Shown here: positions 42,039 through 51,675 of the stretch, one piece after another
Numbering within the stretch: the first letter of the stretch is position 1
Layout of the letters: the number at the start of each line of letters is the position of its first letter
Origin: Halomonas sp. UBA3074
GTDB lineage: Bacteria > Pseudomonadota > Gammaproteobacteria > Pseudomonadales > Halomonadaceae
Direction of reading: 5' to 3'
DNA: 64,000 bases
Assembly: GCF_002366715.1 (NCBI RefSeq)
Contig: NZ_DFBS01000012.1
Span: 152,625 to 216,624 of the forward strand
The notes under the pieces: generated by a model
What the model saw: the letters and a program-made list of their open reading frames with translations, nothing else
The model's database searches: none
Told to the model about the DNA's origin: nothing
Program-made: the position numbers and the translations under genes

Positions 42039-42790
42039 TGGATCGTCTCCTGTTTCAGGGCTGGGCTTTGTTGTTCTTCGAATGCTGTTTTTCCTTCAAA
42101 CATCGCGGGGAAACGACGCACTAGGTCGGGCATAGAGACCAAAATTTCACGCAAATGCAGTGACATCGCTTCTTCAGCTTGCTGGGTGTCTCGGGCCTCG
42201 ATGGCAGCAACGATGCTGGCGTGCTGATCCACAAGCCGTTCCAACGGAGTGCTATGGGGCACGCTCAGGTAGCGTACCCGGTCAAGCTGCGCACGAACTT
42301 CCTCGATGACTTTCCAGGCGGCGTGCTGTTTAACCCCTAGAGAAAGCGTGCGGTGGAAGGCTTCATCAAGACGGTAAAATCGATCGTTGTCATTCGGTTC
42401 AATACAGCGACGCTGGCGGGCTAACAGATCGTGCAAATCGGTTAGCACTGTTGGCTCAAGGCCTTTTTCGGCGGCCAGCCTTACAATGGCAACTTCAACC
42501 GCCTCACGAACAAAACGCGCCTCGAGCACCGCCTGCTGGGAGATCTTGACCACATAGGTGCCACGCTGGGGCTTCACCTCTACCAGCCCAGCTTCAGATA
42601 GCCTTATGAAAGCTTCCCGCACCGGCTGTCGGCTCACCGAAAAGGTGTCGGCAAGCTCTTTTTCCGACAGCGCCTGACCAGGTGCCAGCACCATCTGAAT
42701 GATCGACTGCCTCAGCACATGAAATAGCCGTTGGCGAACCGATTCCCCTTCATGGGTTTCCTGCCATAGCGTTTGTAATGTCGTCTGCAT
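42035..42790 (-). CDS. GntR/FCD regulator of the hexonate operon
   Basis: The 251-residue transcription factor has an N-terminal winged helix (LSEKELADTFSVSRQPVREA) and a C-terminal all-helical FCD ligand-binding domain with metal-binding His residues (FHRTL, DQHASIV, LHLREI). It is the first gene of the operon that runs through manD, the dehydrogenase, dctPQM, uxuB, uxuA and the PLP enzyme. It most likely represses that operon until a hexonate or hexuronate binds. A 21-base dyad lies upstream of its start. Confidence 0.9.
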   Translation of the reverse strand: MQTTLQTLWQETHEGESVRQRLFHVLRQSIIQMVLAPGQALSEKELADTFSVSRQPVREAFIRLSEAGLVEVKPQRGTYVVKISQQAVLEARFVREAVEVAIVRLAAEKGLEPTVLTDLHDLLARQRRCIEPNDNDRFYRLDEAFHRTLSLGVKQHAAWKVIEEVRAQLDRVRYLSVPHSTPLERLVDQHASIVAAIEARDTQQAEEAMSLHLREILVSMPDLVRRFPAMFEGKTAFEEQQSPALKQETIQ

Positions 42791-42842
42791 TGCACCTGAT
42801 CCTAATAGAGAAGCCCATGACGATTAGCGACAGGAACTGATA

Positions 42843-42863
42843 TGACTAGTATGGTAGTAGTCA
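42843..42863. promoter_or_regulatory. Candidate GntR operator
   Basis: TGACTA (42843-42848) and TAGTCA (42858-42863) form a dyad around GTATGGTAG, about 55 bases before the gntR ATG. The size and AT-centred symmetry suit an FCD-GntR dimer. A one-base variant of the core occurs before the SDR-FAH-ADH operon. Autoregulation is inferred. Confidence 0.5.
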
Positions 42864-42896
42864 GAAAATAAAAAAAGGCTAAGATGCTTAGCCTTT
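42864..42896 (-). terminator. Rho-independent terminator of the Aer-type gene
   Basis: AAAGGCTAAG (42874-42883) and CTTAGCCTTT (42887-42896) form a perfect ten-base stem with a three-base loop. On the minus strand it is followed by TTTTTTTATTTT. It lies 66 bases past the stop of the chemoreceptor gene and just ahead of the gntR promoter region, insulating the two. Confidence 0.9.
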
Positions 42897-42961
42897 AGTC
42901 GACGCCTAACCGCAGAGGTTTTAAAACAGACTTATGAACCAGATGTATAGAACGGGGCGCA

Positions 42962-44617
42962 TCAAAATGCTGGCTGGGAAATACGCGCTTTAGGGGTACT
43001 AACAGTCATCAGAGAGGTTGACTTACCCACCCCAAAATCATTCACGTGCGTTTGGCTGCTTTGAGAGGTACGGAATGCATTCACACTGTTACTTAACGAT
43101 GTCGCCTCCCCCTGCAACGCACCGGCAACTCGGCGGTAACTTTCCATGTCACTCGCGCTTGCCTGAGTGGTGGTGTCGATCTCCGTGATGGCCAAGCCAA
43201 CTTGCGTTACCCCATCACTTTGTTCGTGGGCGGCACGGGTAATCTCATCCATCAAATCATTCACTTTTTGGCTTGCGTGCCGGATCCTAAGCGTAGCCGC
43301 ACGCGTTTCACGGGTGTGGGAAACACTCTCCAGCACGCTCTGATTGGTACCTTCGATCATACGCTGTACTTCTTTAGCGGCTTCAGCGGTTTGGTTGGAA
43401 AGCTTACGAACCTCCTGCGCCACCACGGCAAATCCCCGGCCATGCTCCCCGGCTCTAGCCGCCTCGACTGAAGCGTTGAGCGCCAAGATATTGGTTTGAA
43501 AAGCGATAGCATCGATGGTTTGCACCATCACTCGCATTCGCTCTGACTTCGACGTCAAGTCATCCATCGCATTCGTTAATTCATCGGTTAATCGAGTTGC
43601 CGTGTCTACCTCATGCAGATTGCTATCGGCCGCTTGGCTAGCCAACTGCGCATTGCTTGCACTTTGGCGTACAGTGCTGGAAATTTCCTCCATACTGGCA
43701 GCGGTTTGCTGTACAGCGCTCGCCTGTTGCTCAAGTCGGTTCGCCATATTACTGTTGTTATTAACGATTTCATGTACGACGGGGGTAATAACCTCCATAT
43801 TGCGCTGAATGTCGTTGGCCATTGACAGTAACGAGCGCCGCATCAGTTGAAGGGCTTCTAACGTGGAACGCAAAGAGTGGCGCTTAGCCGAAGGTATTGC
43901 AGCGTTTAAGTTTCCTGCCGCCAACTGCAGCGCAAACTCTTTCAACGAACTTGCTGACCGGGATAGTGACCCTAAGAGCCCTACATTGATAAGTAACAGC
44001 AGCATACCCAGCGCAAATGAAACAATGCCCGCCTGCCACGTTGGCAACGCTAAGTAAGCACCCGCCAGATTACTGGCAATAAGCAGCGCCATACCGATAG
44101 CGCTAGCGAAAACTACACGTGAACGTATACTCCCAATACTAAAACTGGGCAACTTACCTAATAATCCACGCCGCTTTAACTGGCCTCTCTTAACGTAGTA
44201 AGGGCACGTTTTTTCACGCATTTGACGATAAATATTTTCAAAATACCGGGCTTTCTCTTCCCCTGCGTATGAGCGTAAAGAGGCGTATCCTTGCAGTACC
44301 CCTTTTTCAACCACCGGCACCACGTTCGCATGAACCCAGTAGTGATCGCCATTTTTACGGCGATTCTTGACATAGCCTTGCCAAGCGGAGCCTGCCCGCA
44401 ATGTTTCCCACATATCTCGGTAAACTTCTGGCGGCATATCGGGGTGACGAACCACATTATGAGGTGCATTTATAAGCTCGTTAGCTTCAAAGCCACTGAC
44501 TTCAATAAAGCGTGGATTTGCATAAGTAATATATCCATTAGCATCAGTTCTTGAGATTAAGAAATCTTCAGGATTGATAGCATAGTTCACTTGAGAAATA
44601 TAACCATTATGACGCAT
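42962..44617 (-). CDS. Aer-type PAS chemoreceptor
   Basis: Methyl-accepting chemotaxis protein of 551 residues without a periplasmic domain. The N-terminal PAS domain (about 15-115) has the Aer-like NPRFIEVSGF and NVVRHPDMPPEVYRDMW. Two adjacent membrane helices follow (about 170-215), then a HAMP-like segment and the signalling hairpin with IDAIAFQTNILALNASVEAA near 365. This is the plan of the redox/aerotaxis sensor Aer, where PAS binds FAD. A monocistronic unit with its own terminator. Confidence 0.9.
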   Translation of the reverse strand: MRHNGYISQVNYAINPEDFLISRTDANGYITYANPRFIEVSGFEANELINAPHNVVRHPDMPPEVYRDMWETLRAGSAWQGYVKNRRKNGDHYWVHANVVPVVEKGVLQGYASLRSYAGEEKARYFENIYRQMREKTCPYYVKRGQLKRRGLLGKLPSFSIGSIRSRVVFASAIGMALLIASNLAGAYLALPTWQAGIVSFALGMLLLLINVGLLGSLSRSASSLKEFALQLAAGNLNAAIPSAKRHSLRSTLEALQLMRRSLLSMANDIQRNMEVITPVVHEIVNNNSNMANRLEQQASAVQQTAASMEEISSTVRQSASNAQLASQAADSNLHEVDTATRLTDELTNAMDDLTSKSERMRVMVQTIDAIAFQTNILALNASVEAARAGEHGRGFAVVAQEVRKLSNQTAEAAKEVQRMIEGTNQSVLESVSHTRETRAATLRIRHASQKVNDLMDEITRAAHEQSDGVTQVGLAITEIDTTTQASASDMESYRRVAGALQGEATSLSNSVNAFRTSQSSQTHVNDFGVGKSTSLMTVSTPKARISQPAF

Positions 44618-45292
44618 GTTTGCCCCCTACTTTTTATTGGTGCTCATTCCACCTAGTAACTATGGGGCTTTACTTAATTAAAGTATCTAAGAAAGCATAC
44701 TCTTGTGACATTTTTTGACAATTACAGCTATTCAAATTAGCACGCTCATCAACATCCATAATCAGCATCGCTTACACAACGTTTAATCATAAATCAATAA
44801 TAAATTTATCCGTTCCTATTTGCATGATCTATACCGCTTGGTTCAGCAGGGTTTATAGGCTGTTGCTCGAATATCCGCTTACATATAAGCGCCTAAAAAA
44901 GTGCTTAAGTAACCACTGCCTTCCTATACAAAACATGTTTATATAAAAACAAAATTACAACCAAAGTAAAACTATGTTAATCAGATAAATCTAATGCCTC
45001 CGATCCGATAACCATTCCCTAGAAAATTTAGGGTAAAAACTACGCACAGAGAAGAACGAAATGTTACCTTCGATCAATACATCGAAAAATAGCGATATTT
45101 TCAAGTGCCTATGGGCTGCGGACTAAAAAAAGCAGAAACGAAGCCGATAGCTTGATACGTATCCCTTTCAAAGCCTTGCTGCGTTATGATGGCTTGTTAC
45201 AAACGACTGAATAAAATCATCACCGCTTAAGAACTGCCAGGTAAGGCTCTAGGCTGTGTTGAAGCTGGCAAATACGCGTCAAGGAGAGAGTA
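44618..45292. other. AT-rich intergenic region, 675 bp
   Basis: No credible reading frame. It separates the divergent chemoreceptor and HDOD-GGDEF genes and must contain both promoters. On the plus strand TAAA (44986-44989) and TCCGATAA (45004-45011) are 14 bases apart, close to the flagellar sigma-28 pattern (usual spacing 15), about 280 bases before the HDOD-GGDEF start. No stable hairpins were seen. Confidence 0.5.
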
Positions 45293-46852
45293 ATGCAGGT
45301 AATTCAGACATCCGACAATTCAAAAGACTTGGTCTTGACGACTGAATTGCCTACGTTTTTGGTAGCTGACCTACTCAAATGCCAAGACTTGCCAACGCTA
45401 CCCTCAGTTGCTGTTGAAATTTTAAAAATAGCGCGCACTGAAAACCCTTCGGTTAACGAATACGCCAATGCTATCGAGCGTGACCCTGCCTTGACCATGC
45501 GTATCATTACGCTCGCTAATAGCGCTTTTTTTTCACGCACTCACACCAAAGTGCACGCCTGTCAGGAGGCGACCGCACGCTTAGGTTTGGACGCCACGCT
45601 GGCTGCCGTGATGAGCTTTAGCCTACTGCAAAATAAGGGTGTCGATACACATTATCAACATGTATGGATGCGCTCCATCATCGCCTCATTAGCTGCACGC
45701 CACCTCGCCCTCCACTTATGTCCTGATAAGTCAGGGGCGGTATTCACAGCAGCACTACTTCAAGATATTGGCATCATGGCGCTGAGGGCCACTTATCCAT
45801 CAGAAATTAGCAATTTATATAATGAAGAGGCCCTGTCTCATCGGCAGCTAACTGAATCAGAAGAGCGGCTTTTTGGCTGTGACCACTCTCAAGTTGGCGC
45901 TTGGCTTGCCGCAAAGTGGGGAGTTCCTACTCCGCTCGCTCAGCGTATTGGAGACAGCCATCGCGAATACGACATCGCTGCTCCAGATATGCTCTGCATT
46001 CAGCTCTCCGGCCCTATTGCCGATGCTTGGTTATCGTCACATCCCGCACAATCTCTGGTTACGGTTATTAGAGAGTTTGAAACTTATCAGAACGCTCACT
46101 CGATTTCTTTACGCCTGTTATTAGAAAATATTCAGGAACAGTTGCCGGCGCTAGCCGACATGCTGCAAATGGCGGCGCCACCCATGCAGGACAACGAATC
46201 CCTATTGGCTGAAGCTCAACAACTGCTCTTTCGTCAAACGCTACAGCTTAATGCACGTCTAGATGTTCAACAGGCTGAGTTGGCATCTTTACGCCATCGG
46301 CAGGATAAATTGGAAGAGCGTTCGCGGACAGATACGTTGACCGGCCTTGCTAATCGCTCCTGGCTTGAAGAGCAGATGCAAAAACGCTTCGTTTTATGCC
46401 AAGAACAGGCGCGCATCATGTCAGTGGTATTTATCGATTTAGATCACTTCAAAAAACTAAATGACCAATACGGGCACCAAATGGGCGATCAAGTGCTCGA
46501 AAAATTTGGCAAAACGCTCCAGGCATTGATTCGTGAAGGGGATCTAGCCGGACGATGGGGCGGTGAAGAGTTCCTGATAATTTTACCGGATGAAAACGCC
46601 AAAGCTGCCCATGTATTCGCTAGAAGAATTATTCAACGGCTTGAACAAACGCCTATGGCCAGCAATGGGGAAAATCCTATTCATGTTTCGGTCTCTATTG
46701 GAATAGCCTGCACAGATGATGGAGGCTTTGCCAGTGCCGATGAACTTATTGATGCGGCCGATAAATGCATGTACTTCATCAAACGAACAGGTCGCGGCGG
46801 AATAGCGGTTTACGGCGAGCGCAGCCAACCGATGACGCCTATCGATGACTAG
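45293..46852 (+). CDS. HDOD-GGDEF diguanylate cyclase
   Basis: The 519-residue cytoplasmic protein has an HDOD domain (about 20-220; DLPTLPSVAVEILKIA, SVNEYANAIERDPALTMRII), a coiled-coil linker (about 300-345) and a GGDEF domain with active site RWGGEEF near 425. The inhibitory-site motif REGD lies five residues before it, so both synthesis of c-di-GMP and product feedback look intact. GGAGAGAG lies seven bases before the ATG. The trigger sensed by the HDOD domain is unknown. Confidence 0.9.
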   Translation: MQVIQTSDNSKDLVLTTELPTFLVADLLKCQDLPTLPSVAVEILKIARTENPSVNEYANAIERDPALTMRIITLANSAFFSRTHTKVHACQEATARLGLDATLAAVMSFSLLQNKGVDTHYQHVWMRSIIASLAARHLALHLCPDKSGAVFTAALLQDIGIMALRATYPSEISNLYNEEALSHRQLTESEERLFGCDHSQVGAWLAAKWGVPTPLAQRIGDSHREYDIAAPDMLCIQLSGPIADAWLSSHPAQSLVTVIREFETYQNAHSISLRLLLENIQEQLPALADMLQMAAPPMQDNESLLAEAQQLLFRQTLQLNARLDVQQAELASLRHRQDKLEERSRTDTLTGLANRSWLEEQMQKRFVLCQEQARIMSVVFIDLDHFKKLNDQYGHQMGDQVLEKFGKTLQALIREGDLAGRWGGEEFLIILPDENAKAAHVFARRIIQRLEQTPMASNGENPIHVSVSIGIACTDDGGFASADELIDAADKCMYFIKRTGRGGIAVYGERSQPMTPIDD

Positions 46853-46899
46853 CCCATCGGCGTTGCATTTAGAGCGCTGCATCACCAAAAGGGCAGCTT

Positions 46900-47565
46900 A
46901 TGCTGGAATTTCATCAGGTACACAAAACCTACACAACGCCTCAAGGTTCGTTAAACGTAATCAATAATGTCTCTTTTCACCTAGCCTCGGGCCAAAGCAT
47001 GGCCTTGATGGGCGAATCGGGAAGTGGCAAATCCACCCTATTGCACTTAGCGGCCGGGTTAGACCTGCCCGATACAGGCCGCATCACCCTGGCAGGGAAT
47101 AACGTTGCCTCATTAGCCGAACCCGCACGCGCTAAACTACGTCGCGAATCGTTGGGTTTAGTCTTCCAGCAGTTTCACTTAGTGCCTAGCCTCACGGTGA
47201 TCGATAATCTGCGCCTACAAGCGCGCCTAGCCAATCGCGAAAATGCCGAGTGGTTCACCTATCTGATCCAACGGCTGGGGCTTGAAGGCTTAGAAAAACG
47301 TTACCCAGAACAGCTTTCCGGTGGGCAGCAGCAGCGTTTGGCGATTGGCCGCGCCCTGGCGCTGCGCCCGCCCCTGTTGCTAGCGGACGAGCCCACGGGC
47401 AATTTAGACGAAACCACCGCGGGCGAAGTGCTTGAACTGCTCGTGAGCCTTATTCATGAAACCCAGTGTGCATTGCTGGTGGTCACCCATAGCCCACAAG
47501 TAGCAGCACCGCTTGATCACTGCCTGCATCTGCGCCACGGCCAATTGGTAAGCGTGGCGCTATGA
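46900..47565 (+). CDS. ABC transporter ATP-binding protein, LolD/MacB type
   Basis: ATPase of 221 residues with Walker A GESGSGKST, Q-loop VFQQFHLVPSLT, signature LSGGQQQRLA, Walker B LLLADEPTGNLD and switch His in VVTHSP. The PTGNLD form is typical of FtsX/LolC/MacB-linked ATPases, which drive mechanical or lipoprotein-export work without an import channel. Overlaps the permease gene by four bases. Confidence 0.9.
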   Translation: MLEFHQVHKTYTTPQGSLNVINNVSFHLASGQSMALMGESGSGKSTLLHLAAGLDLPDTGRITLAGNNVASLAEPARAKLRRESLGLVFQQFHLVPSLTVIDNLRLQARLANRENAEWFTYLIQRLGLEGLEKRYPEQLSGGQQQRLAIGRALALRPPLLLADEPTGNLDETTAGEVLELLVSLIHETQCALLVVTHSPQVAAPLDHCLHLRHGQLVSVAL

Positions 47566-50042
47566 TCAAAGCGCTGCCCACGGTACTGGCCACGCTTCTC
47601 ACCCACTACCGCCGTCACCCTGGCCAGTTAGCCATGCTGCTGCTTGGCCTTTGGGTGGCCAGCGCCTTATGGAGCGGTATTCAGGCAATCAATGCCACGG
47701 CGCGCGATAGCTATGCCCGTGCGGATGCACTGTTTGCCACTCAGTTAGACCAACTTGAGAGACGCGATGGCGCCCCCTTAACGCAAGCCGATTACTACGC
47801 CTTACGTCAGTCAGGCTTGCCCGTTTCTCCCATGTTAGAAGGGGAAATCGTTCTCCAGGATGGAACACGGCTAACACTGATCGGCATTGATCCACTAACC
47901 CTGCCCAGTGATAACGCGTTGGCCCAAGCCGACTCCGCAGGAGCCCTGACTGATTTTCTAACGCCGCCGTGGCAAACGCGCGTAGCGCCCGATACATTAA
48001 CCACTACTTCCGAACTGGCAGATGGTAAAACGCTGCCGCCAAGCGTGCGGGTACCTGCACTACCGCCCGATACGCTAATAATGGATATTGCCGCCGCGGG
48101 GCGCCTTCTGCAAAGCGATGAAGCGATAACGCGACTCGTGGCCGCTCCCGGGTCACTCGCGAATGCGCCCGCCGGGCTAACACTCACCCGCGCCAATAGC
48201 CTCGCCTCCGCCGGCCAACTGACCGAAAGTTTTCATTTAAACCTGACGGCCTTAGGTCTTCTTGCCTGGGTGGTAGGGCTATTGATAGTGCAAGCCGCCC
48301 TAGGCCTCGCCTTGGAGCAGCGCCTGGGTATGCTACGCACGCTGCGGGTGCTGGGGGTTTCGGGGCGCAGCCTGGTGCTGGCTCTCAGCGTCGAACTCAT
48401 TGTTATCGGCTTGATCGGTGCGTTGGCGGGCATTGCCAGTGGCGTATGGCTGGCACGCCTGCTGCTCCCCGATGTTGCCGCCACCCTGGGCTCACTCTAT
48501 GGCGCAGGGGTCGGCAGAGAACTTAGCTTACCCTGGCATTACTGGCTAGGCGGGCTCACAGTCAGCCTCGGCGGGCTTTTGCTGGCGGGCAGCAGTGTGC
48601 TGTGGCGGGCGGCGCGCTTAAACCTGCTGGCGTTAGGGCAGCTACAGGCCTGGCGCAGCGGGTATCGGCGGCAGTTAACCTTCATGAGTATCGCTGGCGC
48701 AGTCGCGATGGGCGTTTCGCTAGCGCTGTCTATATGGTTACGCTTTCAGCCGCCAGGGGATGGCTTAGCTGCAGGCTTTGGGCTAATTGCCGCGTTGCTT
48801 CTAGGCAGCGCGCTATGGCTGCCACCCTTGCTAGCCTTGGTGCTAAAAGCGCTGACATACCTCACCCGAAGGCGGCCGCTGATTCACTGGGCAATGGCGG
48901 ATATGCAGCTTCAGTTGCCCAAACTCTCGCTCGCCATGATGGCACTACTCATCGCGCTCGCCACTAACTTGGGCGTCGGTAGCATGGTCGGTGGCTTTCG
49001 CCTCACTTTTTTGGACTGGCTTGACCAACGCCTTGTCGCCCCGCTCTATGTAAACGCCCCCGCCGAGCAGTATGAAGCGATTGATGCGTGGCTGGCGGGG
49101 CGGCCAGAAGTGGCAGAACGCCTACTTACCCGCCGTAGCGATGCCACCTTAGCGCTTATCACCATCCCCGAAGGCAGCCGCTCACTCGGCGCCCCTATCG
49201 AGCTTTACGGCATTACCCCAGGCGAATCATTAACGCCGCACTGGCCCTTGCTGGCCACTCAACAAGGCCGTCATGCTGCCTGGGCAGCCTTTGATGAAGG
49301 TGCTGTGTTCGTTAACGAGCAACTCGCCACCGCTGAGAACCTTTCCCCTGGCGACCAGCTCACCATCAATGCCCCGAATGCCAACGCCACACTGCCTATC
49401 GCAGCCGTTTACCCCGACTATGGCAACCCCAGTGGCCAGGTGCTCATGGCATCGCCCCAGCTTGCTAGGCGATTTGAGGCGCCGCCAGGCTCGATGGGCG
49501 TGGTGCTGCACGATAATGCCGATGTAGAAGCGCTGCGCAGCGCGCTTAGCGCACGTTTTAAGCTAAGCCGCGATGCGCTGAGCGACCAGCGCGAGATCAA
49601 ACGTGTCGCCACCGAGATTTTTGAGCGTACCTTTACAATCACCCGCGCACTCAATGTATTGACCCTAGGGGTCGCGGCACTGGCCCTGCTGGCCAGCCTA
49701 CTCGCCCAGGCACGCAGCCGGCGCCAGCAACTGGCACCGCTTTGGGCGCTGGGTATTTCTCGCGCTCAGCTTGCCCAACTCAGCTTGGCACAGCTGGGGG
49801 GCGCGGCCTTGGTGACCGGCTTACTGGCAATTCCGCTGGGCATTGCCATTACCTGGGGATTGGTCGCCATCATCAACGTCGCCGCCTTCGGCTGGCGATT
49901 ACCGCTTTATCTATTCCCCAGTGAAATGGCCATTACGCTGGCGACTGCGGTCACTGTGGCGCTGCTGTCGGCAGCACTACCGGCGCTTCGCTTCTGGCGC
50001 ACCTCGCCGCGCACGCTGCTGGCGGAAGAGGCCAACCAATGA
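47562..50042 (+). CDS. FtsX-family ABC permease
   Basis: Large inner-membrane protein of 826 residues with two FtsX domains and about ten helices: one at 20-40, a triplet at about 225-350, a group at about 380-470, and a final triplet at about 695-810. Two sizeable periplasmic domains lie between. This matches fused LolC/E-like permeases of the AttFG or YbbP group. It overlaps both neighbours by four bases, forming an exporter with the ATPase before it and the lipoprotein after it. Confidence 0.88.
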   Translation: MIKALPTVLATLLTHYRRHPGQLAMLLLGLWVASALWSGIQAINATARDSYARADALFATQLDQLERRDGAPLTQADYYALRQSGLPVSPMLEGEIVLQDGTRLTLIGIDPLTLPSDNALAQADSAGALTDFLTPPWQTRVAPDTLTTTSELADGKTLPPSVRVPALPPDTLIMDIAAAGRLLQSDEAITRLVAAPGSLANAPAGLTLTRANSLASAGQLTESFHLNLTALGLLAWVVGLLIVQAALGLALEQRLGMLRTLRVLGVSGRSLVLALSVELIVIGLIGALAGIASGVWLARLLLPDVAATLGSLYGAGVGRELSLPWHYWLGGLTVSLGGLLLAGSSVLWRAARLNLLALGQLQAWRSGYRRQLTFMSIAGAVAMGVSLALSIWLRFQPPGDGLAAGFGLIAALLLGSALWLPPLLALVLKALTYLTRRRPLIHWAMADMQLQLPKLSLAMMALLIALATNLGVGSMVGGFRLTFLDWLDQRLVAPLYVNAPAEQYEAIDAWLAGRPEVAERLLTRRSDATLALITIPEGSRSLGAPIELYGITPGESLTPHWPLLATQQGRHAAWAAFDEGAVFVNEQLATAENLSPGDQLTINAPNANATLPIAAVYPDYGNPSGQVLMASPQLARRFEAPPGSMGVVLHDNADVEALRSALSARFKLSRDALSDQREIKRVATEIFERTFTITRALNVLTLGVAALALLASLLAQARSRRQQLAPLWALGISRAQLAQLSLAQLGGAALVTGLLAIPLGIAITWGLVAIINVAAFGWRLPLYLFPSEMAITLATAVTVALLSAALPALRFWRTSPRTLLAEEANQ

Positions 50043-51199
50043 GCCTAATCAGACTGCTAATACTCACCACTGCCCTCACTTTAAGCGGCTGTAGCCCGGA
50101 GGAGCCGTCAACCTCGAGTAACGCCGGCTTTGCCGGTTTGGGCCAGGATGCCGATGGCTTCCTGCACGCTGAGCCCAGCCAACGGCTGTCGTTCCCAACG
50201 GATCACGCCGCCCATCCGGATTACCGTATCGAGTGGTGGTACTTAACCGCGAATCTGGAAGACGCCGACGGCGAGCCACTAGGCCTTCAGTGGACGCTCT
50301 TTCGCCAAGCGCTGATGCCACCCAGCGAGCGCCCGTCCCCGACGCCCTGGGCGGCAGATCAACTGTGGATGGCGCACATGGCGATTTCCCAAGGCGAGCA
50401 GCATCGGGTAGCCGAACGTTTCGGGCGCAGCCATTCACAGGCAGAAGCGATCACTCCCCAGCAAAGCCAGGCAGGCGCCACCGCGAGCCCCTTTCATGCC
50501 TGGCTGGATGACTGGCAGCTAAAAGCCAACGAAAAAGCCACTAACCCCGACTTTAGCCACCTGACGCTCAGCGCCTACAGCGGCGAAGGCGCTGAGCGTT
50601 TTGGCTATTCGCTATCGCTTTCTGCCGAAGGGCCGCTGGTGCTGCATGGCAGCGAGGGCTTCAGCCAGAAAGCCGCCAATGGCCAGGGCTCGATGTATTA
50701 CAGCCAGCCCTTCTGGCAGATAACCGGCAACGTCACCCTCAACGGTGAGACCAAAACGGTCAGCGGGCGCGGTTGGCTTGATCGCGAGTGGAGCAGCCAG
50801 CTATTGGATGCCCGCCAATCGGGCTGGGACTGGTTCTCGATTCATCTGGATGACGGCCACAAGCTGATGGCGTTTCAACTGCGTGGCGGCGGTGATGGCG
50901 AGGAAGGAAGCGACTATCGCTCTGGCACCTGGATAACGCCCCAAGGCCAAACCACCTCACTGACCAACGCGGATATAACCATGACTCCGCTAGCCACCTC
51001 TGCCGTGGCTGGCCGTGATATTCCTACTCGCTGGCGTCTGGAAGTGCCGTCAGTCGATATAGATGTCACCGTTGAAGCGCCCTACGCCAACCGCTGGATG
51101 ACCACCAGCGTGCCCTACTGGGAGGGCGAAGTGGAGGTCAACGACCACGCCAGTGGCGAACCGCGTGGCGAGGGCTACCTGGAAATGACCGGCTATTAA
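50039..51199 (+). CDS. AttH/CrtC-like lipoprotein with lipocalin-type fold
   Basis: The 386-residue predicted lipoprotein has signal peptide and lipobox LTLSGC with Cys near residue 18. The rest resembles the AttH / carotenoid 1,2-hydratase-like two-domain lipocalin family, with the conserved RIEWWYLTANLE and RGWLDREWSSQLL segments and a WDWFSIHLDDGHKLM stretch. Family members are usually encoded beside an FtsX-type ABC exporter as here. A role in handling a hydrophobic ligand at the envelope is likely; carotenoid chemistry is not implied. Confidence 0.85.
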   Translation: MSLIRLLILTTALTLSGCSPEEPSTSSNAGFAGLGQDADGFLHAEPSQRLSFPTDHAAHPDYRIEWWYLTANLEDADGEPLGLQWTLFRQALMPPSERPSPTPWAADQLWMAHMAISQGEQHRVAERFGRSHSQAEAITPQQSQAGATASPFHAWLDDWQLKANEKATNPDFSHLTLSAYSGEGAERFGYSLSLSAEGPLVLHGSEGFSQKAANGQGSMYYSQPFWQITGNVTLNGETKTVSGRGWLDREWSSQLLDARQSGWDWFSIHLDDGHKLMAFQLRGGGDGEEGSDYRSGTWITPQGQTTSLTNADITMTPLATSAVAGRDIPTRWRLEVPSVDIDVTVEAPYANRWMTTSVPYWEGEVEVNDHASGEPRGEGYLEMTGY

Positions 51200-51267
51200 C
51201 AAACCGAGGTTATACAGCCTGGGTGGCTCAATGGAGGCAGCAGCGCCTGCCAAACGCCCGTATTTTG

Positions 51268-51585
51268 TTACTCGGTATCATCGGCGATATAAGCAGCCAG
51301 ATTGGCAATGTCATCGTCCGATAAATCGGCCGCATTGGGAATCATCAACGCGGAGTTCGAGCCGACCCGCTCGCCGGCACGATAGGTTTCAAGCCGAGAG
51401 GTGATGTAATCCACACTCCGGCCCGTTAAGGATGGAAAGCTGGCCATCCCCTTTCTGGAAGGGCCGTGGCATTGGGCGCAGGCATCGGCGTACATCGATT
51501 CTCCCGCGGCCTTATCGGCAGCCTGCACACCGGCCGACGCCACCGTCAGTGCCGTCGCAACAACGAAAAAGCATAATCTCTTCAT
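51268..51585 (-). CDS. Small soluble cytochrome c
   Basis: Monohaem class-I cytochrome c of 105 residues with a Sec signal peptide (cleavage near GVQAADKA), haem motif CAQCH and probable distal Met ligand in SALMIPNA. The start at 51585 has AAGGT nearby and fits the signal peptide; the frame is open to 51636. It follows the PQQ-type dehydrogenase gene by 90 bases on the same strand and could accept its electrons. Confidence 0.88.
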   Translation of the reverse strand: MKRLCFFVVATALTVASAGVQAADKAAGESMYADACAQCHGPSRKGMASFPSLTGRSVDYITSRLETYRAGERVGSNSALMIPNAADLSDDDIANLAAYIADDTE

Positions 51586-51675
51586 AATGACCTTGTTCCC
51601 TCTCAATGGCGCTTGAACCAATACGGCGGTAAGCAAGCAGCCGCACTGTTATCGTTCAGCGCGGCTGCCCATGGC

